A stretch of DNA of 39,182 nucleotides from a virus (IMGVR_UViG_3300000385_000011:1-39182); one strand, 5' to 3'; positions 25,679 to 33,275 are shown, counted from the first letter of the stretch. Numbers and translations are program-made. Notes: generated by a model not told the origin, from the sequence alone.

Positions 25679-26699
25679 TTTCTGTTCCCTGTCCACCCCC
25701 TAGCAGAGCTCGCCGACGATCCGCCGCGCGGGTGTAGTGTTCGACTTCATCCAGTGTTACATGACCGCCCCAAGACTGGATTTGGTGCGCTGTTGCGCCC
25801 GCTTCTGCCAGCTCAATGAGGCGAGACTTTCGCAGCCCGTGGGCGCTTCTTTCAATGCCTGCTTTTCGGGCCGCATCGGAAATCAGATTGCCGAGGCCCT
25901 TGATGGTTCGAGGCTTGCCGTAGGACGTTTCAAGAAACAGGAAGCTTGATCCGACCGCCCCTTTCGCAATGTCCTGGTCCGGCTTCATGTCGGCAGCGAA
26001 TGCGGGCAAGACTTCCCACGGCACATAGGCGATGCCGCCGGTTTTGCTTTGCTTGAACGCCATCAGCCCGTCGCGGCCCACCATTCCACGGTTGAGCGTG
26101 ACGGCATCGTTTGTGCGCGCGCCTGTCCAGAACAGCAGTTCCATCGCTGCGCGCTGGCCGGTGCCGATGGCCCACCTTTCCCTGAACGCCTCGATATGAT
26201 CGCGTGACCACGGCAGAAATCCGTCTGTCTTTGGCGGGCGTTTGCGCTTTACGCCGTCTGACGGGTCAACGTGGATCAGGCCAGCTTCAACGGCCCAGCC
26301 GCACAGTTTCCGCCATGCCTTCAGGCGCTTGTTCGCCTTGTGCGGTGGCAGCTTTGAAATATCCAAACGAATGTAATCCGGCTTTAGGTGGGCCAACATG
26401 CCCGTGCCGTATTTGTCGCGCGCGTCGTCAAGGTGCATGCGGATCATTTGCCTGTAGCCCTGAGACAGCGACAGGAAGGCGTCAGAGCGCAAGAACGCCT
26501 CGCAGGCGGCGTCAATCGTGCCGGTCCTTGCGCGGGGCCGTGCGCCCCCTTTCTGTTCTTCTGACAGCCACGCAGCGATGAAGTCGGGGTGGTTTTCCGG
26601 CAGATCAGGCAACTTGGCCCGCGTCTTCCGATGGTAGCGGTAGACGCGCCCGCCGCGCGTTATGCGGTGGACGTTCTTCATCTGAACAGGGCCGCGCAT
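25638..26699 (-). CDS. int: Tyrosine integrase
   Basis: A 353-aa site-specific recombinase for integration and excision. All catalytic residues are present: R195 (TGARTND), K219 (QSKTGG), H287 and R290 (HGLRK), H313 (GGH) and Y322 (EHYTR). An N-terminal arm-binding and SAM-like core-binding part precede the catalytic domain. The start at 26699 has GGAGGA about ten bases upstream; a second ATG at 26681 overlaps the preceding stop. The C-terminus repeats SVKPASQSVKRAE because it runs through two arm-site copies. Confidence 0.93.
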   Translation of the reverse strand: MRGPVQMKNVHRITRGGRVYRYHRKTRAKLPDLPENHPDFIAAWLSEEQKGGARPRARTGTIDAACEAFLRSDAFLSLSQGYRQMIRMHLDDARDKYGTGMLAHLKPDYIRLDISKLPPHKANKRLKAWRKLCGWAVEAGLIHVDPSDGVKRKRPPKTDGFLPWSRDHIEAFRERWAIGTGQRAAMELLFWTGARTNDAVTLNRGMVGRDGLMAFKQSKTGGIAYVPWEVLPAFAADMKPDQDIAKGAVGSSFLFLETSYGKPRTIKGLGNLISDAARKAGIERSAHGLRKSRLIELAEAGATAHQIQSWGGHVTLDEVEHYTRAADRRRALLGGGQGTESVKPASQSVKRAE

Positions 26700-26896
26700 G
26701 TGTCCACTTCCTCCCCGCCTTCTACTGGCAGGGCGTCAGCGTATGCGTCCAGATCGAACTTGTCATATAGTCTTTTGCCCCCTAGCTGGCGGCGGGGAAT
26801 GGGCAGGCCGCGCAAGGTGCTTTCCGATACGCCGAGGTAATGCGCGGCGCGGGGCGCTGGCATAAGCCTGGGGGCGAAGTCGGTGCTAAGGGCCAT
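26678..26896 (-). CDS. Excisionase candidate (MerR-like DNA-binding)
   Basis: A 72-aa protein. RAAHYLGVSESTLRGL and the following basic KRLYDKFDLDAYADAL match small HTH_17/AlpA-type DNA-binding proteins that act as excisionases or regulators beside integrase. It overlaps the integrase start by 22 bases, so both are made together. Its role in bending attachment DNA is inferred. Confidence 0.8.
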   Translation of the reverse strand: MALSTDFAPRLMPAPRAAHYLGVSESTLRGLPIPRRQLGGKRLYDKFDLDAYADALPVEGGEEVDTCAALFR

Positions 26897-27142
26897 TCAC
26901 CCCTCCTTCCCGAGCGCGGCGCGGGCGACAAACGGATGGCGATATGGGTGGTTGCTTTTGGGCGCACCGCACTTCGCGCAGTATTCATCCGGCGGGTTTT
27001 TCAGCGCCTCGATTTCCGCCCGCAGCCACTCAATCTTTGCGGCCTGCTCTTGGATCGCCTTCCACGCCCCATAAGGGTCTTGCTCTACGTCCCGCATGGT
27101 GTCGTATTCCTCGTCCAGCGGGCGTCCTGCTTCACTGGTCAT
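26897..27142 (-). CDS. Hypothetical protein with zinc ribbon-like end
   Basis: An 81-aa protein with an acidic N-terminus, a helix (AWKAIQEQAAKIEWLRAEIEALKN) and a C-terminal YCAKCGAPKSNH motif that could hold a zinc. The start at 27142 is chosen because GAGGGAGG precedes it. Function unknown. Confidence 0.65.
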   Translation of the reverse strand: MTSEAGRPLDEEYDTMRDVEQDPYGAWKAIQEQAAKIEWLRAEIEALKNPPDEYCAKCGAPKSNHPYRHPFVARAALGKEG

Positions 27143-27329
27143 CGTCGCCTCCCTCGTTGCGTTTTGCGCGGCGAACCTCGTAGGCCGTCTCCTGCGAAGT
27201 GGAGCAATCTTCCGCAACCAAGACCCCTTGATTTATGAGGCTTGCTACTGCGTCGTGAGACTTGCCGCCGGGCCACCATGTTATGACGCCAGATTCATCG
27301 ACGGCGGTCAGGATTTCCTGCTCACTCAT
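27132..27329 (-). CDS. Small hypothetical protein
   Basis: A 65-aa protein (MSEQEILTAVDESGVITWWPG). It shares the same start junction as its downstream neighbour and ends in RNEGGDDDQ. Function unknown. Confidence 0.6.
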   Translation of the reverse strand: MSEQEILTAVDESGVITWWPGGKSHDAVASLINQGVLVAEDCSTSQETAYEVRRAKRNEGGDDDQ

Positions 27330-27660
27330 CGTCGCCTCCCTCGTTGCGGAGTAGGGCGCGGATGCGGTCTCGTGCAGCGATAGCCGCTGCCGATTGAGGC
27401 GGAAGGCTGGTTAGGAGGCTAGTGTCATAACGCTCTTGGTCGCAAATATCAGCCGCCGCCCGGATCGCGTCGTTCCATGCGCCTTCGCGTTCCGCCTCCA
27501 ACTCAGCGACACGGGCTAGCGCCTCGTCCGCTTGCCCTTGAGAGGCAAGTGCCTGTAGCGCGAGTTCTTTCTTCTCCGCTTCCAGCCGTTCCACCAGCTC
27601 CCGGTGCCCGTGGCGGGCTTCTCGGTCGGCCGTCTGTTCCAGTTCGGTCAATTCAGTCAT
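27322..27660 (-). CDS. Coiled-coil hypothetical protein
   Basis: A 112-aa protein. Residues 1-60 are a charged coiled coil (LERLVERLEAEKKELALQAL type pattern), and the C-terminal helix contains IRAAADICDQERYDTSLLTS. Proteins with AAADxCDxxR and an AIRAL end are common in rhizobial and rhodobacterial prophages. It ends RNEGGDDE. Start 27660 was chosen as the first Met of the coil; upstream frames overlap HNH. Confidence 0.6.
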   Translation of the reverse strand: MTELTELEQTADREARHGHRELVERLEAEKKELALQALASQGQADEALARVAELEAEREGAWNDAIRAAADICDQERYDTSLLTSLPPQSAAAIAARDRIRALLRNEGGDDE

Positions 27661-28000
27661 CTCTGGGCACCACCGTTCCATCCAGTTTGCGTTTCCAGCG
27701 GGATTGCTTGGACCCCGCCAGGGTTGATTTCGGACGCCACGCGCCCTTGTGCTTCGCCGCCACGCGCTTCGACTTGGCAAGGTTTTTCTTGTCCTGCGCG
27801 GTCTTGCCCTTGTGGCAGGAAACATGCGCGGGCCGCAGGTTGGCGTCGCTGTCGTCGCGGGTCATCTCGTAGGGAATGACGTGTTCCAGTTCCCAAGCCT
27901 CGCGAGTGCCGTCTATCTTGTCACCGCAGATATGGCAGACGCCATTGTGGGCGTCGAAGATAGCGGCCCGCTGCAAGGGTGTGCGGCGCTTGCGTGTCAT
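27653..28000 (-). CDS. HNH endonuclease
   Basis: A 115-aa protein. Zinc-binding CHIC (24-27) and a later Cys, with LEHVIPY and LRPAHVSCHKGKT, form the HNH fold (H of EHV, N of DANLRPAH, H of CHKGK). It resembles small HNH proteins carried by alphaproteobacterial phages. It may act with packaging or recombination, or may be a selfish nuclease. The C-terminus is basic. It sits next to NinB and the exonuclease. Confidence 0.85.
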   Translation of the reverse strand: MTRKRRTPLQRAAIFDAHNGVCHICGDKIDGTREAWELEHVIPYEMTRDDSDANLRPAHVSCHKGKTAQDKKNLAKSKRVAAKHKGAWRPKSTLAGSKQSRWKRKLDGTVVPRDD

Positions 28001-28383
28001 GCGGCCTCCATTTCGCCAAGGTCCACACCCTGCCGCGCTGCGAATGCTTCAATCAGTTCGGTCAGGTCCGAGTGTTCGTCCTTGGTTAGCCGCGACGTGC
28101 GCCGCCCTATGGGGATCATCCCGCCTTCCTCGTGGGGCATGAACTTGGCCCCTTCCAGAGAGTGCATGAAGTAGTCCTTCCATGCCTCGGGCGGGTATTT
28201 CTCGCCATGCCACACAAGCTGGTCGCTGATCTTCGTCAGCAAGGCCCACATACGGTCATTCTGGGGCAGGCTGCGCTTGCTGGACCGGAACTCTACACGG
28301 GTGCCCGCAGGGGCCTTCCTGACCCACTCCACGGCCTTGTCGCGGGCCGATGTGCCGTTGAGGACGAGAAGCGCGCGGCCCAT
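27997..28383 (-). CDS. ninB: NinB recombination protein
   Basis: A 128-aa protein. The SSKRSLPQNDRMWALLTKIS segment (about 34-53), then RRTSRLTKDEHSDLTELIE, identify NinB (Orf of lambda), a single-strand-binding recombination mediator. It binds near the fork or SSB and helps load annealing proteins. The gene overlaps HNH and the exonuclease by a few bases, forming a recombination cluster. Confidence 0.88.
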   Translation of the reverse strand: MGRALLVLNGTSARDKAVEWVRKAPAGTRVEFRSSKRSLPQNDRMWALLTKISDQLVWHGEKYPPEAWKDYFMHSLEGAKFMPHEEGGMIPIGRRTSRLTKDEHSDLTELIEAFAARQGVDLGEMEAA

Positions 28384-29009
28384 TATGCCGCCTCCGAACG
28401 ATACATGGACTCTAGGCGCTCCACGGTTTCCGAAACTTCGGCCAGGAAGTCCTCGACTTCTCTGCGGATTTCGGCGATAGCTTCGTCGTCACGTTCCACG
28501 CGATGCACCCAAAGCTGCATCTCTGCGGGAAGGCGCGGGTCATAGCTGACGAAATCGCACCATTCCCGCCCGGTGCAATCCATTTGCCAGAGCATTTGCT
28601 TGATGTATTTGTCGGGGACCTTGCCCGCGAGCAGCGTGTCGATATGCGTGGCCGTGTTGGGGCACTTGATTTCCACCATGCCGACCTGCCAAACCAGACC
28701 GTCAGGTGATGCCCCCGACATTTCGATCTGCGGGTGGTCGATAAAGCCCACTTCCTCCACCGTTGCGTCGGTCATGAACTCGTATGCCGCGCGGGCTTCC
28801 GGCTCTTTTTCCGCGCCCCACGCCATAGCTGCGTTCTGGAATTTCTCTGTGGGCGTTCCAGTCAGGCGCTCGGCAATCAGTTCGGCGGCGTAGTTCTTGC
28901 GCGCCGCGCCGGGGCCGCTTTGGGTCTTTGCCATCACGTCCGCTATGCGGCTGGCGGTGCATTTCCCGAGGCGAGCCTGGAGCCATTCGTCGGTTCGCTG
29001 TTCCATCAC
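28383..29009 (-). CDS. YqaJ-type (lambda exonuclease-like) recombinase nuclease
   Basis: A 208-aa nuclease. TDEWLQARLGKCTASRIADVM opens the YqaJ domain. The PD-(D/E)xK core is seen as SPDGLV, then MVEIKCPN (the E-x-K pair), and QMLWQMDCTG follows. It resects DNA ends to give single strands for the ERF protein encoded next to it. It starts in the overlap with ERF. Confidence 0.9.
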   Translation of the reverse strand: MMEQRTDEWLQARLGKCTASRIADVMAKTQSGPGAARKNYAAELIAERLTGTPTEKFQNAAMAWGAEKEPEARAAYEFMTDATVEEVGFIDHPQIEMSGASPDGLVWQVGMVEIKCPNTATHIDTLLAGKVPDKYIKQMLWQMDCTGREWCDFVSYDPRLPAEMQLWVHRVERDDEAIAEIRREVEDFLAEVSETVERLESMYRSEAA

Positions 29010-29734
29010 TGGCCCCCTTTCGACTTCTTCAACTTGCTACGCAGCAGGGCGTCGGCTTGCCCGTATTTGCTGGCGGGCAGTTCGCCCAAATGCTGCACTT
29101 TGAAGAAGGCGCACATCCTGGCTTCATCCGCGCCCGCCTGTTCAAGCAGATCGCGCAGAGCGTTGAATTGATCCTCAGTGATCCGTTCGCCGCCGCCACC
29201 CGCGCCGTCGTCCTCGACGTCATCGCCAAGCGACAGCCCAAGGATGGCTTGCGCCGTGTAGCGCTGCCCGTAGGTCTGCGAAGAGCCGATGCCCTGCACC
29301 GCGTTTTTGCTGCCGGAATTGTCGGCTGGCAGGGGAATGGACACGCGCTCGTCGTGGCCATTGCGGTGCGTCAGAATGGCGGTGACGATGATCTGCCCGT
29401 TATCCACCTGCACGTCAAATGTCAGCGCCAAGCCGTGCTTTGACAGGACGGGCCGCGTCGTGGACGTGATGTCCTTCAAGGTGGAGTAGGGGCGTCCGTT
29501 GTGCCCCTTGCCGTTCATCGGGACAGACGGCATGTCAGCCATCGCTGCGGCCTTGGCTTCGGCGTGTTCCGCCTTGCGCTGGCCGGTCTGGATGCGCTCT
29601 TGCATGTCCAGCATCCGCTCAAGCTTTTCAATCGGCACGTTGGGGTCAGACGCGATCCGCTCGATCATGCTGACCATTGGTTGCGCGTTCTGCGCTTCCA
29701 TTTCGTCACGTTTCTGTGCGAGTTCGGTTGTCAT
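29006..29734 (-). CDS. erf: ERF-family single-strand annealing protein
   Basis: A 242-aa annealing protein. The segment NGKGHNGRPYSTLKDITSTTRPVL, then SSQTYGQRYTAQAILGLSLGDDVEDDG, marks the ERF domain (about 65-180). A linker and helical tail follow. It pairs single strands made by the exonuclease, allowing recombination and genome circularisation. Start 29734 has GGAGGGTGAG upstream. Confidence 0.9.
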   Translation of the reverse strand: MTTELAQKRDEMEAQNAQPMVSMIERIASDPNVPIEKLERMLDMQERIQTGQRKAEHAEAKAAAMADMPSVPMNGKGHNGRPYSTLKDITSTTRPVLSKHGLALTFDVQVDNGQIIVTAILTHRNGHDERVSIPLPADNSGSKNAVQGIGSSQTYGQRYTAQAILGLSLGDDVEDDGAGGGGERITEDQFNALRDLLEQAGADEARMCAFFKVQHLGELPASKYGQADALLRSKLKKSKGGQ

Positions 29735-29738
29735 TGTC

Positions 29739-29846
29739 TCACCCTCCAAACAAAACGGGCAGGATGAACGCGCTGGCATAGATGGTCAGGAACAGGCAGA
29801 CCACGCCAAGGGCGTCCTCGATGTAGATGCGGATGGGGCGCTTCAT
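29739..29846 (-). CDS. Single-span membrane peptide
   Basis: A 35-aa frame with one hydrophobic helix (ALGVVCLFLTIYASAFILPVLF) and GGAGG nine bases before the ATG. It overlaps its upstream neighbour and is too short to classify. Confidence 0.55.
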   Translation of the reverse strand: MKRPIRIYIEDALGVVCLFLTIYASAFILPVLFGG

Positions 29847-30115
29847 CCCACCGCCTCCAGGCCGCGGGCGCGCAGACGCTTGTTGATGGTGTCGTAAGCC
29901 TGCTGCGTGACGTTGCGCATGGCGGAAAAGGTGAAGCTGACTGCCCACACTTCCGCCTCGTGCTCGTCGTCCAGTTCTTCACCGAACAGGTCGCAGGCTT
30001 TTTCCCAGTCCGTCGTCGGGTCAGTCATGGCGGGCGAAGTGTCAGTCAAAGAGTTGCCGTAGTCGGCAAAGACGATGAACTGGGTGTCGGGGTATTGGTC
30101 TGCAAAGGACATCAC
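29843..30115 (-). CDS. Hypothetical acidic protein
   Basis: A 90-aa acidic protein (DWEKACDLFGEELDDEHEAEVW) with helical segments. It could be a modulator of host proteins, but no family is recognised. It overlaps both neighbours. Confidence 0.65.
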   Translation of the reverse strand: MMSFADQYPDTQFIVFADYGNSLTDTSPAMTDPTTDWEKACDLFGEELDDEHEAEVWAVSFTFSAMRNVTQQAYDTINKRLRARGLEAVG

Positions 30116-30297
30116 ACCACCTCCAGACGCTCGGGCAGCGGGCGGGGCAGGGATACCTGCTTAAAGATGCCGCGCTGGCGGGTTGCGTTCATGGCGAGCA
30201 GCCTGTCCACGGACTTGTGGGCTGCTTTCCGGTTGCCGCGCACGATGGCGAGGTGAAGCGCCTTCGTCGTGCGGGTGATTTCATCTGTGGGGGTCAT
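30112..30297 (-). CDS. First gene of the leftward operon
   Basis: A 61-aa basic helical protein (LHLAIVRGNRKAAHKSVDRLL). It is the first gene behind the leftward promoter at 30325-30353, with GGGAGAA just before the ATG. Function unknown. Confidence 0.65.
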   Translation of the reverse strand: MTPTDEITRTTKALHLAIVRGNRKAAHKSVDRLLAMNATRQRGIFKQVSLPRPLPERLEVV

Positions 30298-30324
30298 CTC
30301 GTTCTCCCATTGTTGCTAGGGAGA

Positions 30325-30353
30325 AAGATATGCTAAACTGCTTAGCAGTGCAA
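30325..30353 (-). promoter_or_regulatory. Leftward early promoter with operator in its spacer
   Basis: On the minus strand TTGCAC (-35) and TATCTT (-10) are exactly 17 bases apart. The spacer is the palindrome TGCTAAGCAGTTTAGCA (plus-strand 30331-30347). The same TGCTAA-N5-TTAGCA pattern recurs at 30982-30998 beside the Cro-like gene. Repressor bound here would block polymerase directly. Confidence 0.75.
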
Positions 30354-30463
30354 GGATAAAATGTTGAGAATTTTAGCACCGCCAGACAAGGCTGACCCAT
30401 CTGATGCTGAATTGTCTAACATCACGGGGGGGTGATGGGCCGGAAAATCGTGAATCGCAAGAA

Positions 30464-30481
30464 TTGAACTTGCCGGTTCAA
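30464..30481. repeat. 18-bp inverted repeat in the control region
   Basis: TTGAACTTGCCGGTTCAA has 6-base arms (TTGAAC/GTTCAA) around TTGCCG. It differs from the repressor operators and may bind another regulator. Single TTAGCA or TGCTAA half-sites also lie at 30371-30378, 30483-30488 and 30551-30560. No gene is evident in 30298-30574. Confidence 0.4.
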
Positions 30482-30574
30482 TTTGCTAACGCTGGTTGCA
30501 AGAAAAATTTATTTGCCTGTCTATACGACGCGTGGCGTTCTCGTTATGTTCTTTTAGCAGTAGGAGGTTCAGGA

Positions 30575-30781
30575 GTGACGGATCGCATTGAAGAGTTGCG
30601 CAAGGCTGCGCGCGAAACGGGCTTCACGATTGACTTCCTGGAAGGCATTACTCAGGGTCTATCGCGCCAAGCCTTTCTCAAGGTCATAGGCAATGCGTCG
30701 TCTATGCCCTCATACATGAAGTCGAGCGAAAGCCCGTATCTCTTCCGCAATTCGAGCGCCCCGTCCAAAGACAGCCGGTGA
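30575..30781 (+). CDS. Small protein overlapping the repressor gene antisense
   Basis: A 68-aa frame starting GTG (VTDRIEELRKAARETGFTID) with AGGAGGTTCAGGA just upstream. The first 33 residues look like a helical protein; the last 43 codons are the antisense of the repressor 3' end. It could be a short regulator or a gene truncated by the repressor region. Confidence 0.45.
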   Translation: MTDRIEELRKAARETGFTIDFLEGITQGLSRQAFLKVIGNASSMPSYMKSSESPYLFRNSSAPSKDSR

Positions 30782-30921
30782 CTGCCAGCTTCCCAAAGCG
30801 ACAGCGTTGACCGCTTGGTTTTGATCGTCTCGGCGTATTGCGCCTGAGTCAGACCTTCCATCTTGCGGTGCCACTTAATGCGCTCGGCAATGTCGGCGTA
30901 TGGTGCGTTCTCGTTCGGCAT
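30652..30921 (-). CDS. XRE-type repressor (CI-like)
   Basis: An 89-aa protein. Residues about 12-65 form an XRE helix-turn-helix (MEGLTQAQYAETIKTKRSTLSLWEAG). It has no peptidase domain, so induction would not follow RecA self-cleavage. The start at 30921 (MPNENAPYADIAERIK) is preferred over longer frames reaching the Cro-like gene. It is divergent from the Cro-like gene across an operator. Confidence 0.82.
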   Translation of the reverse strand: MPNENAPYADIAERIKWHRKMEGLTQAQYAETIKTKRSTLSLWEAGSHRLSLDGALELRKRYGLSLDFMYEGIDDALPMTLRKAWRDRP

Positions 30922-30973
30922 GGCGTGACTAGTGCCACGCATATTAGAAATTGGGCACCCCCTATCTGTTGGC

Positions 30974-30998
30974 TTGACAAATGCTAACGATTTTAGCA
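30974..30998 (+). promoter_or_regulatory. Rightward operator with -35 box
   Basis: TTGACA at 30974-30979 is followed by TGCTAACGATTTTAGCA at 30982-30998, the second copy of the 17-bp operator. It lies just upstream of the Cro-like gene. I see no clear -10 box 17 bases after TTGACA, so the promoter itself is less certain than the operator. Confidence 0.65.
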
Positions 30999-31008
30999 AA
31001 AGGGGTGT

Positions 31009-31239
31009 ATGAGCAAGTCTGTCGTTCATCACATTACGGACCAGTTAGGCACGGACGCCATGTGCGAGCGTCTCGGCGTTGGCAGGCATTCCATCAGATA
31101 CGCGAGGACAACGGGTAAATTTCCGGGCCGGTGGTATGGCCCGTTGAAGGTTATGTGCGACGAGTCCGGCATTGATTGCCCGTTATGTGCCTTCACTTGG
31201 GTTGCGTCTCCATCTGGCCCCTCTTCGGAGGCTTCGTGA
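31009..31239 (+). CDS. Cro-like helix-turn-helix protein
   Basis: A 76-aa protein. LGTDAMCERLGVGRHSIRYARTTGKFPGRWY has the look of a short HTH regulator encoded opposite the repressor. It is the first gene of the rightward operon and sits right beside the operator, the classic Cro place. The C-terminus (PLCAFTWVASP) is not recognised. Confidence 0.75.
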   Translation: MSKSVVHHITDQLGTDAMCERLGVGRHSIRYARTTGKFPGRWYGPLKVMCDESGIDCPLCAFTWVASPSGPSSEAS

Positions 31240-31486
31240 TGCCCAAGTTTCTCGCCTGCACAACCCGATATGATAATTCGTTTATCCGAATTCAAGATAC
31301 CGCGCGCCCCTCGCCAGTCATGACGCGCGGTCGCTGGGCGGGTCGCGCCCCGTCCAGCACTAACCCCGACCGCGAGCGGGTTATCTCGCGGCATGTGTCT
31401 CTCCCTGACGGTGCGCCTGTTTCCTCCCTTCGTGGCGCACCCACTCCCGCCCGGCTTCGGCTGGGCGGGCTTTTTGGGGGGGCAGG
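31240..31486. other. Leader region between the Cro-like gene and the early operon
   Basis: About 250 bases with no well-supported gene. A frame of 83 codons (from 31239) is open on the plus strand but its composition is not protein-like and it runs through the terminator. No other structure is seen. Confidence 0.4.
31446..31475 (+). terminator. Rho-independent terminator after the Cro-like gene
   Basis: CCCGCCCGGC and GCTGGGCGGG pair as a 10-bp stem (one G-T) around a TTCG loop, followed by CTTTTT. It stands between the Cro-like gene and the replication operon, as tR1 does in lambdoid phages. Downstream transcription may need antitermination or leak-through. Confidence 0.82.
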
Positions 31487-31687
31487 ATGACTGATCTTCT
31501 GGATTTCTATCGCCGCCACGGCCACGCCGCGCCCCTCGCTCGAAAGATCGAGGCCACCGAGGACGTGGATGAACTGCGCGGGCTGTTCCGGCAGGCACGG
31601 CAAGACGGGCGGCTGACGCCCGAACTGGAAGCCCAGTGCAAGGCGCGGGCCGAAGAACTCAAGAAATCAGGCTGCGGACTGACCTGA
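31487..31687 (+). CDS. Small helical protein of the early operon
   Basis: A 66-aa charged helical protein (LDFYRRHGHAAPLARKIEATEDV). CAGGATG forms the ribosome region. It is the first gene after the terminator. Function unknown. Confidence 0.65.
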   Translation: MTDLLDFYRRHGHAAPLARKIEATEDVDELRGLFRQARQDGRLTPELEAQCKARAEELKKSGCGLT

Positions 31688-31734
31688 AACGAAACGGGGG
31701 CCGCGCCGCAGCACGACCCCCAAAGGATGCTCAA

Positions 31735-32652
31735 ATGGAGATTACCAGAGAACTCAAGCGCGATAAAGGGCCGACCGCCTTTATTCGTGACGGCGTAACG
31801 GTCTGGACCCCTCGCCACGCGAATACCGCCTTTAATCTTTGCCGTTACGACAAGAACCGCGATGAAAGCCGTGGCAAATCCCACATCGACGCGCTTTCGC
31901 GGCAAATGCAGAACGGCGAGTGGTTGTCGCGTTCGCCGTTGGATTTTGCCCGCCTCCCAGGCGGCAAGCTGATCTTGGTTAACGGCCACCATCGCCTTTT
32001 GGCTCAAGTGCAGTCTGGGCAAGACATTGAGTGGCAAATCATCATCCATGATTGCGCGGACATGGATGAAGTGCGCAACCTCTTCTGGCGCTTTGATACT
32101 GTCATTCGCAAGCGGTCTACAAACAACGTGCTGGCTGGCGTTGACGCCGCCGAAAACCTTGGCGTGTCCAAGACGACCAGCGCCGCCCTGGCTCGTGCTG
32201 CGGTTTTCATTGAAAACGGGATGCTGCCGGTTCAGGGGCATGGGGGCAAGCAATACACGCCTGCGGAAAAGCTGCGGTTTATGTCCGAATGGGCCGAAGA
32301 AGCCGCGTTCTACGAGGTAGCTGTCAATTTGGCACCAGCCAAGATGCGGCGCAAACTCTACACCGCTCAAGTCATGTCTGTGGCGATGATTACTTTCCGC
32401 GCCAAGCCGCGTTTGGCGAAAGAGTTTTGGGAGGGTCTTGCGCAAGACGACGGCCTTACCCGGGGCGACCCCCGGAAAACGCTCTTGGACTTCCTCCGCG
32501 ACACGCACGGGTCATCTACGGGCATGACGGCGACTGCGGTCGCGTGCGCCCGCGCATGGTCAGCTTGGTGTTCGGATCGTGAACTTGGTCTTATTCGGGT
32601 TGGCCGCGCGCCGGTTCGCATCATGGGCAGCAACTTCACGGTGACGCCATGA
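31735..32652 (+). CDS. ParB/sulfiredoxin-like phage protein
   Basis: A 305-aa protein. HIDALSRQMQNGEW, then LILVNGHHRLLAQVQSG, resembles the ParB-N fold around its GHHR motif (about 85-89), a fold used by CTPases and nucleases. The rest is helical. It precedes another ParB-like gene with a 4-base overlap. The role is unknown; DNA partition or regulation are options. The start at 31735 has AGGATGCTCAA upstream. Confidence 0.65.
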   Translation: MEITRELKRDKGPTAFIRDGVTVWTPRHANTAFNLCRYDKNRDESRGKSHIDALSRQMQNGEWLSRSPLDFARLPGGKLILVNGHHRLLAQVQSGQDIEWQIIIHDCADMDEVRNLFWRFDTVIRKRSTNNVLAGVDAAENLGVSKTTSAALARAAVFIENGMLPVQGHGGKQYTPAEKLRFMSEWAEEAAFYEVAVNLAPAKMRRKLYTAQVMSVAMITFRAKPRLAKEFWEGLAQDDGLTRGDPRKTLLDFLRDTHGSSTGMTATAVACARAWSAWCSDRELGLIRVGRAPVRIMGSNFTVTP

Positions 32653-33275
32653 CGGACCTGAACGACATCGACACGTCGGGGGCAAGGCTGCCCTCGACTT
32701 ACAACGCCGCACGGCGGGCCATCTCACAGTGCGCCTCAATAGACGAGTGCAAAGAGTGGTCCGACAAAGCGGCAGCACTGGCGTCCTACGCCAAACAGGC
32801 CAAAGACGATCAGCTTGAAAAAATGGCTTCGCGCATTCGTGCGCGGGCCACCCGCAGGGCCGGGGAGTTGCTAAAGCAGATTGAGCCGGGGATTAACCGC
32901 CACACAAATTCTAGAGGGGAGGGCACCCGCCCTTCTAGTCGCAAGCAAGCGGCGGCAGATGCCGGTCTTTCCGAGTTTCAAGCCAAGACCGCGCAGCGCC
33001 TCGCCAATGTTCCCGAGGATGCCTTCGAGGACATGGTAGAGCGCGGAGCGACCGTCACGGAAATTGCCAAGGCCGGGACGCAACCAGTGGAGCAGCCACG
33101 CGACAGAGCTGCGGCGAAGGCTCTTGTGGCGGCGGTTCATGCTTACGCCGACAAGGTGACTGAGTTGGATTTAGACGCCGCCATCGGCGCTTTGTCGTCG
33201 GTTCAAAAGGCGGAACTGCACATGCTCATCAGCCGCCTCGACACCATCCACGACAAAATAGCAACCAGCATTTGA
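32649..33275 (+). CDS. Conserved early phage protein (helical, ParB-associated)
   Basis: A 208-aa protein. LPSTYNAARRAISQCASIDEC, then SDKAAALASYAKQAKDD, is a pattern seen in phage proteins beside ParB-like genes. The middle has RARATRRAGELLKQIEPG and the C-terminus is helical. It overlaps the gene before and the one after. Function unknown; DNA binding is possible. Confidence 0.65.
   Translation: MTDLNDIDTSGARLPSTYNAARRAISQCASIDECKEWSDKAAALASYAKQAKDDQLEKMASRIRARATRRAGELLKQIEPGINRHTNSRGEGTRPSSRKQAAADAGLSEFQAKTAQRLANVPEDAFEDMVERGATVTEIAKAGTQPVEQPRDRAAAKALVAAVHAYADKVTELDLDAAIGALSSVQKAELHMLISRLDTIHDKIATSI

Noticed and set aside
31239-31490. 83-codon plus-strand frame after the Cro-like gene
   Set aside because: Pro/Arg/Ser-rich composition unlike a folded protein, and it runs through a strong terminator. 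Kept only as a non-coding leader.
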